The notes beneath the pieces are model-generated. The model worked only from the letters and a program-made list of their open reading frames with translations, had not been told where the DNA came from and searched no databases. This document shows positions 24,610 to 33,402 of a DNA stretch of 64,000 bases, in pieces (position 1 is the first letter of the stretch; each line of letters starts with the position of its first letter). Both the position numbers and the translations under genes were made by a program. Source of the DNA: JAHDCJ01 sp039028895 (GTDB taxonomy: Bacteria; Bacteroidota; Bacteroidia; Chitinophagales; Saprospiraceae). Location: contig JBCCHF010000017.1 of assembly GCA_039028895.1 (NCBI GenBank), positions 53,281 to 117,280 on the forward strand, written 5' to 3'.

Positions 24610-26391
24610 ATTAAAAAATTAAAAACCATATTAACCTGGGACGAGAAGTACAAACTTGTTGTATTGTTTGTGGCTATCCTTCTCATGGCGCTTCTGCAGG
24701 TGCTGGGAATCGCTTCAATCCTACCATTTATGCAGCTCGCTGCCGAGCCTGAAGCTATCCAGACCAATAAATGGTTAAACTGGGCATACACCACTTTTGG
24801 ATTTGAATCCTCCAGGCAAATGTTGATTTACACTGGTATTGGGGTATTAACACTTTTGACACTCGGTAATGCATTCTCAGCTTTCACAACCTGGCTACAG
24901 CACAAATTCGCCTGGGATGTCGCTCATCAAATGGCGACCAGGCTACTTCGTACTTACCTGAGTCGCCCCTATAGATTCTTTCTTACCCGAAACTCCTCTG
25001 ACCTACTGAATAACACTCTTGTCGAGGTTGTTCAAGTAACACGCGGCGTCCTTTTGCCACTTACGGAGCTTGCAGCCAGAACTCTTGTCATTCTTGTAAT
25101 TTTCCTGTTGCTGGTTCTTGTAGATCCGATGTTGGCTTTTATAGTCTTGGCTGTTTTGCTTGCAGCCTATGGCATAGTATATGTCGGGGTTCGTAAGCTT
25201 TTGGAGAGACTGGGTAAAGCTAGGTTAGAAGCCAACGAGCGCCTTTTTAAAAGCCTGAATGAGGTGTTGACCGGTATAAAGATTTTCAGGGTATATGGTG
25301 CCCAAAACTTTTTTTACAGACGATTCGAACAAGCATCTGAAAAACTTATAAAAATCCATCCTAAAGTAGTGGTCATTACCGCAACTCCAAGGTATGTGAT
25401 TGAGATATTAGCCTTTGGTAGCATTATCGGCCTGACTATTTACTTGTTGGTTTCAAACCAAAATTTGCAATCAGCACTTCCCATGCTAAGTCTTTACGCA
25501 GTTGCCGGGTATCGATTGTTGCCCGCCTTACAGGCTGCTTTTACTGCCATTACCAAATTCCGGCATTCTGTGCCATTATTGGATAAAATCCATGGAGAGC
25601 TTACAGCCAAATATGACGACAATTACAATATTGAGGAATCGGATTCTATTCCCGTTTTCTCTGAACAACTTACTCTGAATAATGTTTCTTTTCATTATGA
25701 GGCTTCGTCTCAAAATGTACTTGCTGATATAAACCTTGAGATTCCAAAGGGAAAAACTGTAGCTTTCGTAGGAGCTACCGGATCAGGGAAAACTACACTC
25801 ATCGATTTAATCGTTGGTCTTCTAGAACCCAAAAATGGAGAGGTTCTAATCGATCAGAACCAATTGAAACCATCGAATGCCAGTAGTTGGCAAAAACAGA
25901 TAGGTTACGTCCCCCAAGATGTATTTTTGTTTGACGATACCATTCTAAGAAATATTGCCATTGGACAGGAAGATAATGAGGTCGATACTGCCCAGGTTGA
26001 AAATGCAGCCAAGCTGGCACAAATTCATGAATTTATTGCCAATGAGTTGCCAAATGGCTATAAAACTACGATCGGAGAGCGCGGTATTAGGATGTCAGGT
26101 GGACAAAGGCAAAGGATGGGTCTCGCACGAGCGCTCTATCGTAACCCGCAGGTTATGATATTTGATGAAGCCACAAGTGCCCTCGATGGTATTACTGAAA
26201 ATGCTGTTCTGGAGGCCCTGGAAACCATAGCTGACGAACTGACTGTATTTATTATTGCTCACAGATTAGCAACCGTTCGCCACGCAGATTGCATTTTCCT
26301 CCTTGAAGCAGGAAAAATTGTGGCACAAGGCACATATGATGAACTTCTGGAATCAAGCTCGGTTTTCCGGGAGATGGTTCAATTATCGTGA
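24610..26391 (+). CDS. ABC transporter, fused membrane and ATPase domains (exporter)
   Basis: About 593 residues. The membrane domain has six helices (first IPLike stretch GIASILPFMQLAAEP), followed by a full nucleotide-binding domain: Walker A FVGATGSGKTT, Q-loop YVPQDVFLFDD, signature MSGGQRQRMGLARAL, Walker B MIFDEATSALD and H-loop IIAHRLAT. It resembles PglK/HetC-type exporters and probably exports the cluster's peptide. The start is uncertain. The first conventional start is TTG 24664, but the codons before it (from ATT 24610, IKKLKTILTWDEKYK) read as the usual N terminus of this family. No ATG, GTG or TTG lies between the in-frame stop at 24550 and 24664. I therefore place the start at the ATT. 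Confidence 0.85.
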   Translation: MKKLKTILTWDEKYKLVVLFVAILLMALLQVLGIASILPFMQLAAEPEAIQTNKWLNWAYTTFGFESSRQMLIYTGIGVLTLLTLGNAFSAFTTWLQHKFAWDVAHQMATRLLRTYLSRPYRFFLTRNSSDLLNNTLVEVVQVTRGVLLPLTELAARTLVILVIFLLLVLVDPMLAFIVLAVLLAAYGIVYVGVRKLLERLGKARLEANERLFKSLNEVLTGIKIFRVYGAQNFFYRRFEQASEKLIKIHPKVVVITATPRYVIEILAFGSIIGLTIYLLVSNQNLQSALPMLSLYAVAGYRLLPALQAAFTAITKFRHSVPLLDKIHGELTAKYDDNYNIEESDSIPVFSEQLTLNNVSFHYEASSQNVLADINLEIPKGKTVAFVGATGSGKTTLIDLIVGLLEPKNGEVLIDQNQLKPSNASSWQKQIGYVPQDVFLFDDTILRNIAIGQEDNEVDTAQVENAAKLAQIHEFIANELPNGYKTTIGERGIRMSGGQRQRMGLARALYRNPQVMIFDEATSALDGITENAVLEALETIADELTVFIIAHRLATVRHADCIFLLEAGKIVAQGTYDELLESSSVFREMVQLS

Positions 26392-26419
26392 TAAAACCGA
26401 AAATCAACTTAAAAACGCT

Positions 26420-27655
26420 ATGAAACGACATTTAATCCTTCCTTTGTTATTCCTCTTTATGGCAATGCCGTTCATAGGCAACGGTCATGCCCCTGAACAG
26501 AGTTACGTTTATTTTAACATCTATAAAGATCATATTGAAGGCCGTTTTGAAATGACGGTAAAGGATATTAACAGAGCTGTTGGATTAAACCTCCCAGAAG
26601 ATGCTACCGTTGAGCAAATCACCCCTTACCTCGAGCAAATTTATGCCTATTACAGAGATCGGGTTTCATTTTCATCAGATCAGGGTGCCCATGCATTCAA
26701 TTTCAATGAAACAACTGTATTTGATGCTGGTGACCTGGGTAACTTTTATCAATTCAGATATAAACTGGATAACGTCAATGCTATTCCAGAAGCTATTAAA
26801 ACTAAATACAACGTGCTATTTGACCAGGACATTAAGCACCTTGGTATGTTAATGATAGAATATAATTGGAAAGCTGGCATTTATAATAACGAGGCTAAAC
26901 CGTCATTAACGTTTAGTCCAATTAGCACCGAGCAAACTTTATCATTGGCAGGTAATACCGTATTGAAGGGCTTTATTGCCATGATTATTCAGGGCATCTG
27001 GCACATCTGGATTGGCATAGACCATATCCTCTTTCTTTTGGCGCTTATCCTTCCTTCCGTAGTCCGGCGTTTCAGGCTTGCTAATAAAGAAGAAATTTTT
27101 GATCCTAATGATAGTTATTCAAAAGTCTGGGCCCCGGTTAAAAAGTTCAGACCTGCATTTATCTACATCATCAAGATTATCACCTTTTTCACAATAGCCC
27201 ATACAGTAACGTTAAGTATGGCGGCCCTTGGCGTCATTAACCTGCCAGGAAGATTTGTTGAATCAGTGATTGCACTTTCTATCGCTCTTGCTGCAGTTCA
27301 TAATATTTATCCGCTTTACAAAAACCCGGAATGGGTAATTGCTTTTGGCTTCGGCTTGTTTCATGGATTTGGCTTTGCTTCAGTGCTTGGCGATATCGGG
27401 CTTTCAGGCGAATACACAGTACTTTCATTACTAGGTTTCAACCTAGGTGTTGAGATCGGCCAGGTTGCCATTATTATTGTACTATTCCCAATCCTTTACT
27501 TCCTTAGAAAGCTTTGGCTGTATCCGAAGATCCTGCTTTACGGTTCAATTATCCTGATTCTAATCTCTCTATACTGGTTTATTGAAAGAGCATTTGAAGT
27601 TGACCTTCCACTAGGAAGAATTCTCAAGCCTGTTCTAAACTTAATAGGCCTGTAA
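26420..27655 (+). CDS. HupE/UreJ-like membrane protein
   Basis: 411 residues, starting at ATG 26420 so that a signal peptide (HLILPLLFLFMAMPFIGNGH) is at the N terminus. An exported ~180-residue domain follows (YFNIYKDHIEGRFEMTVKD). A C-terminal membrane part of about six helices comes next with the family's histidines: IWHIWIGIDHILFLLALIL, FTIAHTVTLSMAALG and FGLFHGFGFASVLGDIG. This fits HupE_UreJ_2 (PF13795), relatives of which are proposed nickel/cobalt carriers of hydrogenase and urease loci; a metal role here is only inference. It sits 28 bases after the ABC transporter and ~30 bases before the NRPS gene, so it is embedded in the operon. Confidence 0.83.
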   Translation: MKRHLILPLLFLFMAMPFIGNGHAPEQSYVYFNIYKDHIEGRFEMTVKDINRAVGLNLPEDATVEQITPYLEQIYAYYRDRVSFSSDQGAHAFNFNETTVFDAGDLGNFYQFRYKLDNVNAIPEAIKTKYNVLFDQDIKHLGMLMIEYNWKAGIYNNEAKPSLTFSPISTEQTLSLAGNTVLKGFIAMIIQGIWHIWIGIDHILFLLALILPSVVRRFRLANKEEIFDPNDSYSKVWAPVKKFRPAFIYIIKIITFFTIAHTVTLSMAALGVINLPGRFVESVIALSIALAAVHNIYPLYKNPEWVIAFGFGLFHGFGFASVLGDIGLSGEYTVLSLLGFNLGVEIGQVAIIIVLFPILYFLRKLWLYPKILLYGSIILILISLYWFIERAFEVDLPLGRILKPVLNLIGL

Positions 27656-27688
27656 ATGTAGAGCATATGCGTGTTTAACACGGATATC

Positions 27689-30640
27689 ATGACAATGAAG
27701 AAAAAAACACCAGGCGACAAATCCGCTTTGTTATCCAAATGGCTCAACCGAAAAAAAGCCACCTCAGAACCAACAGGTATTCAACCTATTGAGCAGGGCA
27801 AGGATTTACCACAATCTTTTGGCCAGCAGCGACTTTGGTTTTTGCAACAGCTTTATCCCGGTAATCCATTTTATCATTATGCTGACCTTATCAGGCTGAA
27901 AGGTCCGCTTGATGCTAAAAAGCTATTTGACAGTTATCACCTTTTAGCAGAAAAACACGAAATTCTTAGAACCACTTTTTCTGTAAAAAATGGCCAGCCA
28001 GTACAGGTAACAAGAGATGGAAAGGCTACAGAGATTTTGTCTATCGACCTGAGGGATAAGGATCATTCCGATAAGGAAAATGAAGTCCATAATATCGCTT
28101 CTGAATTAGCCAGAAAGCCATTCGACCTCAGCCAAGGACCGCTTGTCAGGATCGCTTTAATGGTGTTATCTGATGCTGACCATTTCCTTTTAGTCTCAAT
28201 GCATCATATTATTACTGACAAATGGTCAATGCAACTGCTTCGAGATGAATGGGCAGAAATATATGCCAGCCTGGTCAACGGAGAGCCACCAAAAATCAAT
28301 AAACTTCCTTTTCAGTATAGTGATTACGCTTACTGGCTACGACAACAAAAACCGGATACCAAACAGCTCGCATTCTGGAAAAATAAGCTGGCTGGCGAAC
28401 TACCAGTCATGGACTTGCCTACAGATAAAATACGCCCGGTAAGTCCCACCTTTGGGGGCGCTTTTTCCAAACGGTCATACTCTGACTCGTTATCTGGTGA
28501 CCTGAAGGCATTGTCCAGTAACTCTGGAACAACCATGTTCGTACTTATGTTAGCAGCATATAAAGTACTTCTGCACAGGTATTCCGGACAAACAGATCTG
28601 CTGGTAGGCACACCAATTACCAACCGTGATCAAACCAGTCTTGAAAAGCTGATCGGTTTTTTTAACGATACTGTGGTTCTCCGTTCGCAATTCAACCCCG
28701 AAACCAGTTTCGATGGTTTTTTAACGGAAATCAAGCAAACTGTGCTTGAAGCATTCTCAAATAAAAACACCCCATTTGAGGAACTGGTAAAAATGCTAAA
28801 ACCAGAACGGACGGTTAATGTAAATCCTTTGTTCCAGGTGATGTTCTTATATCATAAAGTGCCACCGGCGCCCAATTTTGGGGAAGGGATTACCATAAAG
28901 CACGAACCCTTCGATTTTGGCGTATCCAAGTTTGATTTAACGCTTTACATTTCAGAAGCTGAAGATCAACTCTCGGCCACCATTGAATATACCAGCGATC
29001 TCTTTGAAGCTGAAACTATTGAACGTTTACACGACAGTCTTGAAACCATCCTTGAGGAAATCACAAAAGATATCAGTCAGCCGCTCAGTACCATTCCGGT
29101 ATTGACGACTAAAGAACGTTCAAAGGTTCTGGATATTTGGAATGATACGGAAATCACAAGTGATAAAAAGATTATTCATGACTTGATCAATACCCAGGTA
29201 GCAAAAAATCCACAATCGATTGCCGTTACTGCAAATGGACATTCGTTGAGTTATTTTGAACTCGACAAAAGATCTAATTACCTGGCAAACAAGCTAATCA
29301 GGTCAGGGGTAAAAGCCAACACTCTTATAGGTTTATGCCTTGAACGGTCAGTTGAATTAGCTATCGGTATTTTGGGAATATTGAAAGCTGGAGGCGCTTA
29401 TGTCCCGATTGACCCCGATTATCCTGAAGAGCGTATCAATTATATGGTTGAAGATGCTCAGATGCCTATAGTAGTGACCACCGACGAATTCAGTTATCTT
29501 TTTTCTGGAAAGGGAATAAAAGTAATTGAATTAGGGATTGATGGCCAGGAAGCAGATTTACTAATTGAAAAACCTGAAATTAAGCCTTCAGACTTAGCAT
29601 ACGTGATTTATACCTCAGGAAGTACAGGCCAACCTAAAGGGGTGAAAGTGAGTCACGCTAACCTGGTTCATTCAACAACGGCAAGGTTTCACTATTATGA
29701 AAATCAGCCGGAAAGCTTTTTGCTATTATCATCATTCGGATTCGACAGTTCTGTAGCAGGTATTTTCTGGTCTCTCACCAATGGCGGAACCCTGACCTTA
29801 CCACCAAAACGCATTGAACAGGATCTGGAAAAACTGGCTCAGATAATCTCTGAAAACAAGGTAAGTCACACCCTGATGCTACCTTCATTGTATGAAACAA
29901 TACTTCAACATACGGACTTATCCAAGCTCAATTCCCTGCAAACAGTAATGGTAGCAGGGGAAGCTTGTAGCGGCTCTTTGGTAGCCAGACATTTCGAATT
30001 AATGCCCCATGTGGAATTGGTTAATGAGTATGGTCCAACCGAAGCCAGTGTCTGGTGTATTGCCCATAAAATCAGTCCTCAGGATACCGTGAAAGTACCA
30101 ATTGGGCAACCTATTGCCAATACTTCAGTATATATTCTTGATAAGCACATGCAGCCGGTTCCTATCGGCGTTGCTGGCGAATTGTTCATAGGTGGCAAAG
30201 GCATTACCCAGGGCTACCTTAATCGCCCTGAATTGACCAGAGATCGATTTATTCAAAATCCATTTTCTAAAGAAGGGCATGACTTATTGTATAAAACAGG
30301 AGATCTTGCCAGTTATAGAAATAATGGGATAATAGACTTCCACGGTAGGGCCGATCAGCAGGTTAAGATAAGGGGGTTCAGAATTGAGTTGGACGAAATC
30401 AAGGAGACGCTCAAAAAAAGCCAAGGGGTAAAAGATGCAATTATTATCATTGCCAATGATCAAAAGTCAACTGAGGTAGAAAAAGACCTGTCTGATCCCG
30501 AAATATTAATTGAAGCTTTGTCAAGTTTACTGGAAGGCGAAGCTGAAAAATTACTTACATCCATTGAAAACCTTGACGAGCAGGAGTTGGAGTTCATGCT
30601 TCGGGAATTCGGGGATAGTGATCATGTACCATCAATATGA
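27689..30640 (+). CDS. NRPS C-A(N-terminal part): adenylation domain ends after motif A8
   Basis: 983 residues from ATG 27689 (an in-frame GTG at 27671 and ATG at 27695 are alternatives). Condensation domain ~30-450 with HHIITD (His172-Asp177). Adenylation core ~480-905: A3 YTSGSTGQPKGV (from 641), A5 NEYGPTEASVWC (779), A7 YKTGDLA, A8 VKIRGFRIELDEIKE (Lys893). The protein then ends with a ~75-residue acidic helical tail (EALSSLLEGEAEKLLTSIEN) and lacks A9, A10 and carrier domain. These are encoded two genes later (31422..33392). Pocket residues by GrsA alignment read D-S-A-M-M-A-E-V-W-K, which I cannot match to a known code; the A-E-V part recalls some Tyr codes. The TGA stop overlaps the next ATG (ATGA at 30637). 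Confidence 0.9.
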   Translation: MTMKKKTPGDKSALLSKWLNRKKATSEPTGIQPIEQGKDLPQSFGQQRLWFLQQLYPGNPFYHYADLIRLKGPLDAKKLFDSYHLLAEKHEILRTTFSVKNGQPVQVTRDGKATEILSIDLRDKDHSDKENEVHNIASELARKPFDLSQGPLVRIALMVLSDADHFLLVSMHHIITDKWSMQLLRDEWAEIYASLVNGEPPKINKLPFQYSDYAYWLRQQKPDTKQLAFWKNKLAGELPVMDLPTDKIRPVSPTFGGAFSKRSYSDSLSGDLKALSSNSGTTMFVLMLAAYKVLLHRYSGQTDLLVGTPITNRDQTSLEKLIGFFNDTVVLRSQFNPETSFDGFLTEIKQTVLEAFSNKNTPFEELVKMLKPERTVNVNPLFQVMFLYHKVPPAPNFGEGITIKHEPFDFGVSKFDLTLYISEAEDQLSATIEYTSDLFEAETIERLHDSLETILEEITKDISQPLSTIPVLTTKERSKVLDIWNDTEITSDKKIIHDLINTQVAKNPQSIAVTANGHSLSYFELDKRSNYLANKLIRSGVKANTLIGLCLERSVELAIGILGILKAGGAYVPIDPDYPEERINYMVEDAQMPIVVTTDEFSYLFSGKGIKVIELGIDGQEADLLIEKPEIKPSDLAYVIYTSGSTGQPKGVKVSHANLVHSTTARFHYYENQPESFLLLSSFGFDSSVAGIFWSLTNGGTLTLPPKRIEQDLEKLAQIISENKVSHTLMLPSLYETILQHTDLSKLNSLQTVMVAGEACSGSLVARHFELMPHVELVNEYGPTEASVWCIAHKISPQDTVKVPIGQPIANTSVYILDKHMQPVPIGVAGELFIGGKGITQGYLNRPELTRDRFIQNPFSKEGHDLLYKTGDLASYRNNGIIDFHGRADQQVKIRGFRIELDEIKETLKKSQGVKDAIIIIANDQKSTEVEKDLSDPEILIEALSSLLEGEAEKLLTSIENLDEQELEFMLREFGDSDHVPSI

Positions 30641-31425
30641 CAAGAAGAATAAAAAGAACCAAGGATCTTGAAGTCACGCTGGTCATTAATAACGATGACT
30701 TTATCAAACCACCGCAACAGGCTCAGCGAAATGTATTGCTCAATAAAGCTTTACATGAATTCATGCTTGACCTAGGTGCATTGGATAAACTGGCAGAAAA
30801 ATTTGTGCCGGGTCATATCCAACACGATATGTCTGACCGCACCCAAACCGACCTTTCCGATGAAGAGATAATGGAAGACTGGCAGATACCAGTTATGCAA
30901 TCCATGGCGACTTTGGTTGGAGAATCGAAAGGGCATATCCTCGAAATTGGATTTGGCAGAGGTGTAGCTTCTGACATGATCCAGGCAGAAGAAGTTGCGG
31001 CGCATACTATAATTGAATGTAATGATTCTGTGATCAGGAGATACGAACAGTGGAAAGAAGGATATCCTGGCCGCGATATTAGGATTGTCCATGGCTTATG
31101 GCAAGATACTATTGGCGACCTGGGCCAGTTTGACGGCATCTTTTTCCATACTTATCCGCTGAATGAAGATGAATACATGGAGTATGTGAGTGGCAGCGTG
31201 ACTTTTGCCCAGCATTTTTTTAGTACTGCTGCTCAACATTTACATAAAGGAGGTGTGTTTACCTATCTAACAAATGAAATAGACTCATTAAGCCGGGCGC
31301 ATCAAAGAGCCCTGTTCGAACACTTTTCTTCCTTCTCGCTCCAGATCATTCCACTTAAGATGCCTCAGGACGTTAAAGACACCTGGTGGGCTGATAAGAT
31401 GGCTGTTGTAAAAGCTGTAAAATGA
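30637..31425 (+). CDS. Guanidinoacetate-methyltransferase-like SAM methyltransferase between the two halves of a split A domain
   Basis: 262 residues. The cofactor loop is ILEIGFGRGVASDMI, then HTIIECNDSVIRRYEQW and GLWQDTIGDLGQFDGIFFHT with YPLNEDEYMEYV. This order (IIECND, GLW.D, FDGI..DTYPL, KGGV.TY) is characteristic of guanidinoacetate N-methyltransferase and its relatives rather than the Methyltransf_12 type usually found inside NRPS A domains. The first ~60 residues are a polar helical extension. It overlaps both neighbours by ATGA, and lies exactly where interrupted A domains carry a built-in methyltransferase (between A8 and A9). It is therefore likely to methylate the aminoacyl or peptidyl group on the PCP of 31422..33392. 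The position methylated (alpha-N, side-chain N or guanidine) is unknown. Confidence 0.88.
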   Translation: MTRRIKRTKDLEVTLVINNDDFIKPPQQAQRNVLLNKALHEFMLDLGALDKLAEKFVPGHIQHDMSDRTQTDLSDEEIMEDWQIPVMQSMATLVGESKGHILEIGFGRGVASDMIQAEEVAAHTIIECNDSVIRRYEQWKEGYPGRDIRIVHGLWQDTIGDLGQFDGIFFHTYPLNEDEYMEYVSGSVTFAQHFFSTAAQHLHKGGVFTYLTNEIDSLSRAHQRALFEHFSSFSLQIIPLKMPQDVKDTWWADKMAVVKAVK

Positions 31426-33392
31426 ACCAGGAAAGTCTACATAGCAAAATAATGGCCTTATCCGCCAAACAGCGCAAACTGCTGTCCCTGCAATTAAGTG
31501 CTGCTCTATCCAAGCAAAATGATTCAGGTTACCAGGGAAAGAAAATTGTAGCCTATGTTACCAGCGATGATAATTTCAACATTGATATTACCAAAGCGTA
31601 TCTAAAGGATAAGCTGCCTGATTTCATGGTCCCTTCTTCGATCATAAGTATCGATGAAGTACCTAAGTTACCCAATGGGAAAATCGACATTTCAGCGCTG
31701 CCTTCCCCTCAGGAGCAAACCAGTGAAACCACTTCCAGTTTCAAGGCTCCTTCTTCAGAAAACGAAAAAATATTGGCCAGCATCTGGGAGGAAGTTTTAC
31801 ACTTTAGTCCGATTAGTGTCAATGATAATTTCTTTGAAATTGGCGGAGATTCGATATTAAGTATCCAGATCATTGCCAAGGCCCGGGCTGCAGGATTAAA
31901 ACTCTCTGCTAACCAATTATTCGAACAACAGACCATTGCTGAACTGGCACTATTTGCTCAAAAACAAGCACCTGTCAAACAATTCTCCGAAGTAACTGGC
32001 ACTATGCCACTCATGCCAATCCATCATTGGTTTTTTGATACAAAGACCTCCGCACCTAACCATTGGAACCAGGCTGTAAGATTTCAACCTGCTCCATCTG
32101 TTACTGCACAGATATTTGAAAAAGCCATCTCAGCCATAACTGAGCATCACGATGCCTTAAGGCTTTCCTTTCCAGGATACGGGAGAAACAGGAAGGGCCA
32201 ATACCAGGATAATGTTCATTTCAACGCTTTTGAAAAGTATATAATCCCTGACCAATCTGAAGCCGAATTGGTATCTGCAATAAACCAAAAAGTGAGTGTC
32301 CTTCAAAAAGGTCTTGATCTGGAAAACGGGCCATTAATAAAAGCCTGCTACTTCGACACAAGCCTGGAAGGACAGAACCAGATTGTCATCATAGCGCATC
32401 ATGCCATCATCGATCATGTTTCATGGAAAATCTTGATTGACGACCTGGAATATGCTATCGGACAATTGATAAAAGATGATGTTATCTCCCTTCCGGGAAA
32501 GACAGACACCTACCAGAATTGGAGTGAAGCAATTACCAGCCAAGCTAACTCGGAAACTATAAAAAGCGAACTGGCTTACTGGACATCTCAATGCATTAGT
32601 GTGCAGGAATTACCTACGGATATTAAAGGTGAAATTCCTTTTCAGGAAGCCGACGTTCAGTCATTTGAAACCAGTTTGGATGCTGAAACTACACAAACTT
32701 TTTTAACCTCTGCAAATGAAACTTATAAAACCCGCCCCGAAGAGTTGATCACTGCCGCTTTGGTGCAAACTTTTTCGGAGTGGACAGGCAATGAACAAAT
32801 TCGCATAGGATTTGAAAATCATGGCAGGGAAGCTTTAGGCGAAAAAGATTTGTCGAGAACAATCGGTTGGTTTACAACATATTACCCCTCTATATTTCAA
32901 CTTCAACACGAAGATGATAGTCAACTTATAAAAGCTACTAAGGAAACCATGAGGCAAGTACCAAATAAAGGTGCGGGCTATGGGATGTTAAAGTATCTTT
33001 CCTTGCCGGAAAATGAAGCTGGCAATCTAAACCTTCATCCACCGATAATCCTGAACTACCTAGGTGTGAATTCGGAACAGAGAAGAACTTACCTTGCAAA
33101 ATCCTTTTGGCTTAACGAAGGTTCAAGAAATACTTCAAGTGAATGGCATCATTTAATTGAAGTTAATGCTTTTGTGAGCAAAGGAGCACTCAAAATGAAT
33201 TGGCGTTTTGGCAATGGTTTCTTTTATCAAAAAACGATTGAAGATTTAGGTCAGTCCATGGTTTCAAAGTTGGGGTCCATAATCCAGCACTGCCAGAATG
33301 CTGATTCAGGAAATTATTCCCCTTCTGACTTCCCGGAAGCAGATTTAAATCAAGATGATCTTGACACCCTTTTAGGTCAATTGAATATTTAA
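31422..33392 (+). CDS. NRPS A(C-terminal part)-PCP-E
   Basis: 656 residues. After a helical start (residues 1-37, SAKQRKLLSLQLSAALSKQ) the protein has the C-terminal part of an adenylation domain: KIVAYVTSD, A9 KLPDFMVPSS (65-73) and A10 LPNGKIDI with the catalytic Lys87. The PCP has EIGGDSILS (Ser144); the GGDS form is typical of carriers that feed an epimerase. Residues ~200-630 are an epimerization domain with HHAIIDHVSW (His326-Asp331) and GFENHGREALG. It must work with the A-core protein at 27689, making a functional C-A-(MT)-PCP-E module over three polypeptides. Its ATG overlaps the methyltransferase stop, and the C-PCP-TE gene starts ten bases downstream. A D-configured residue in the product is predicted. 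Confidence 0.9.
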   Translation: MNQESLHSKIMALSAKQRKLLSLQLSAALSKQNDSGYQGKKIVAYVTSDDNFNIDITKAYLKDKLPDFMVPSSIISIDEVPKLPNGKIDISALPSPQEQTSETTSSFKAPSSENEKILASIWEEVLHFSPISVNDNFFEIGGDSILSIQIIAKARAAGLKLSANQLFEQQTIAELALFAQKQAPVKQFSEVTGTMPLMPIHHWFFDTKTSAPNHWNQAVRFQPAPSVTAQIFEKAISAITEHHDALRLSFPGYGRNRKGQYQDNVHFNAFEKYIIPDQSEAELVSAINQKVSVLQKGLDLENGPLIKACYFDTSLEGQNQIVIIAHHAIIDHVSWKILIDDLEYAIGQLIKDDVISLPGKTDTYQNWSEAITSQANSETIKSELAYWTSQCISVQELPTDIKGEIPFQEADVQSFETSLDAETTQTFLTSANETYKTRPEELITAALVQTFSEWTGNEQIRIGFENHGREALGEKDLSRTIGWFTTYYPSIFQLQHEDDSQLIKATKETMRQVPNKGAGYGMLKYLSLPENEAGNLNLHPPIILNYLGVNSEQRRTYLAKSFWLNEGSRNTSSEWHHLIEVNAFVSKGALKMNWRFGNGFFYQKTIEDLGQSMVSKLGSIIQHCQNADSGNYSPSDFPEADLNQDDLDTLLGQLNI

Positions 33393-33402
33393 ATGTTTAT
33401 CG

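Noticed and set aside
26303..26419. Long N-terminal extension of the HupE/UreJ-like protein overlapping the ABC transporter
   Set aside because: The extension is an alternate frame of the ABC gene; ATG 26420 starts with a signal peptide.
27689..33392. Sequencing frameshifts as explanation of the split adenylation domain
   Set aside because: Not fully excluded, but two precise ATGA overlaps at both edges of a complete methyltransferase gene are better explained by real coupled genes.
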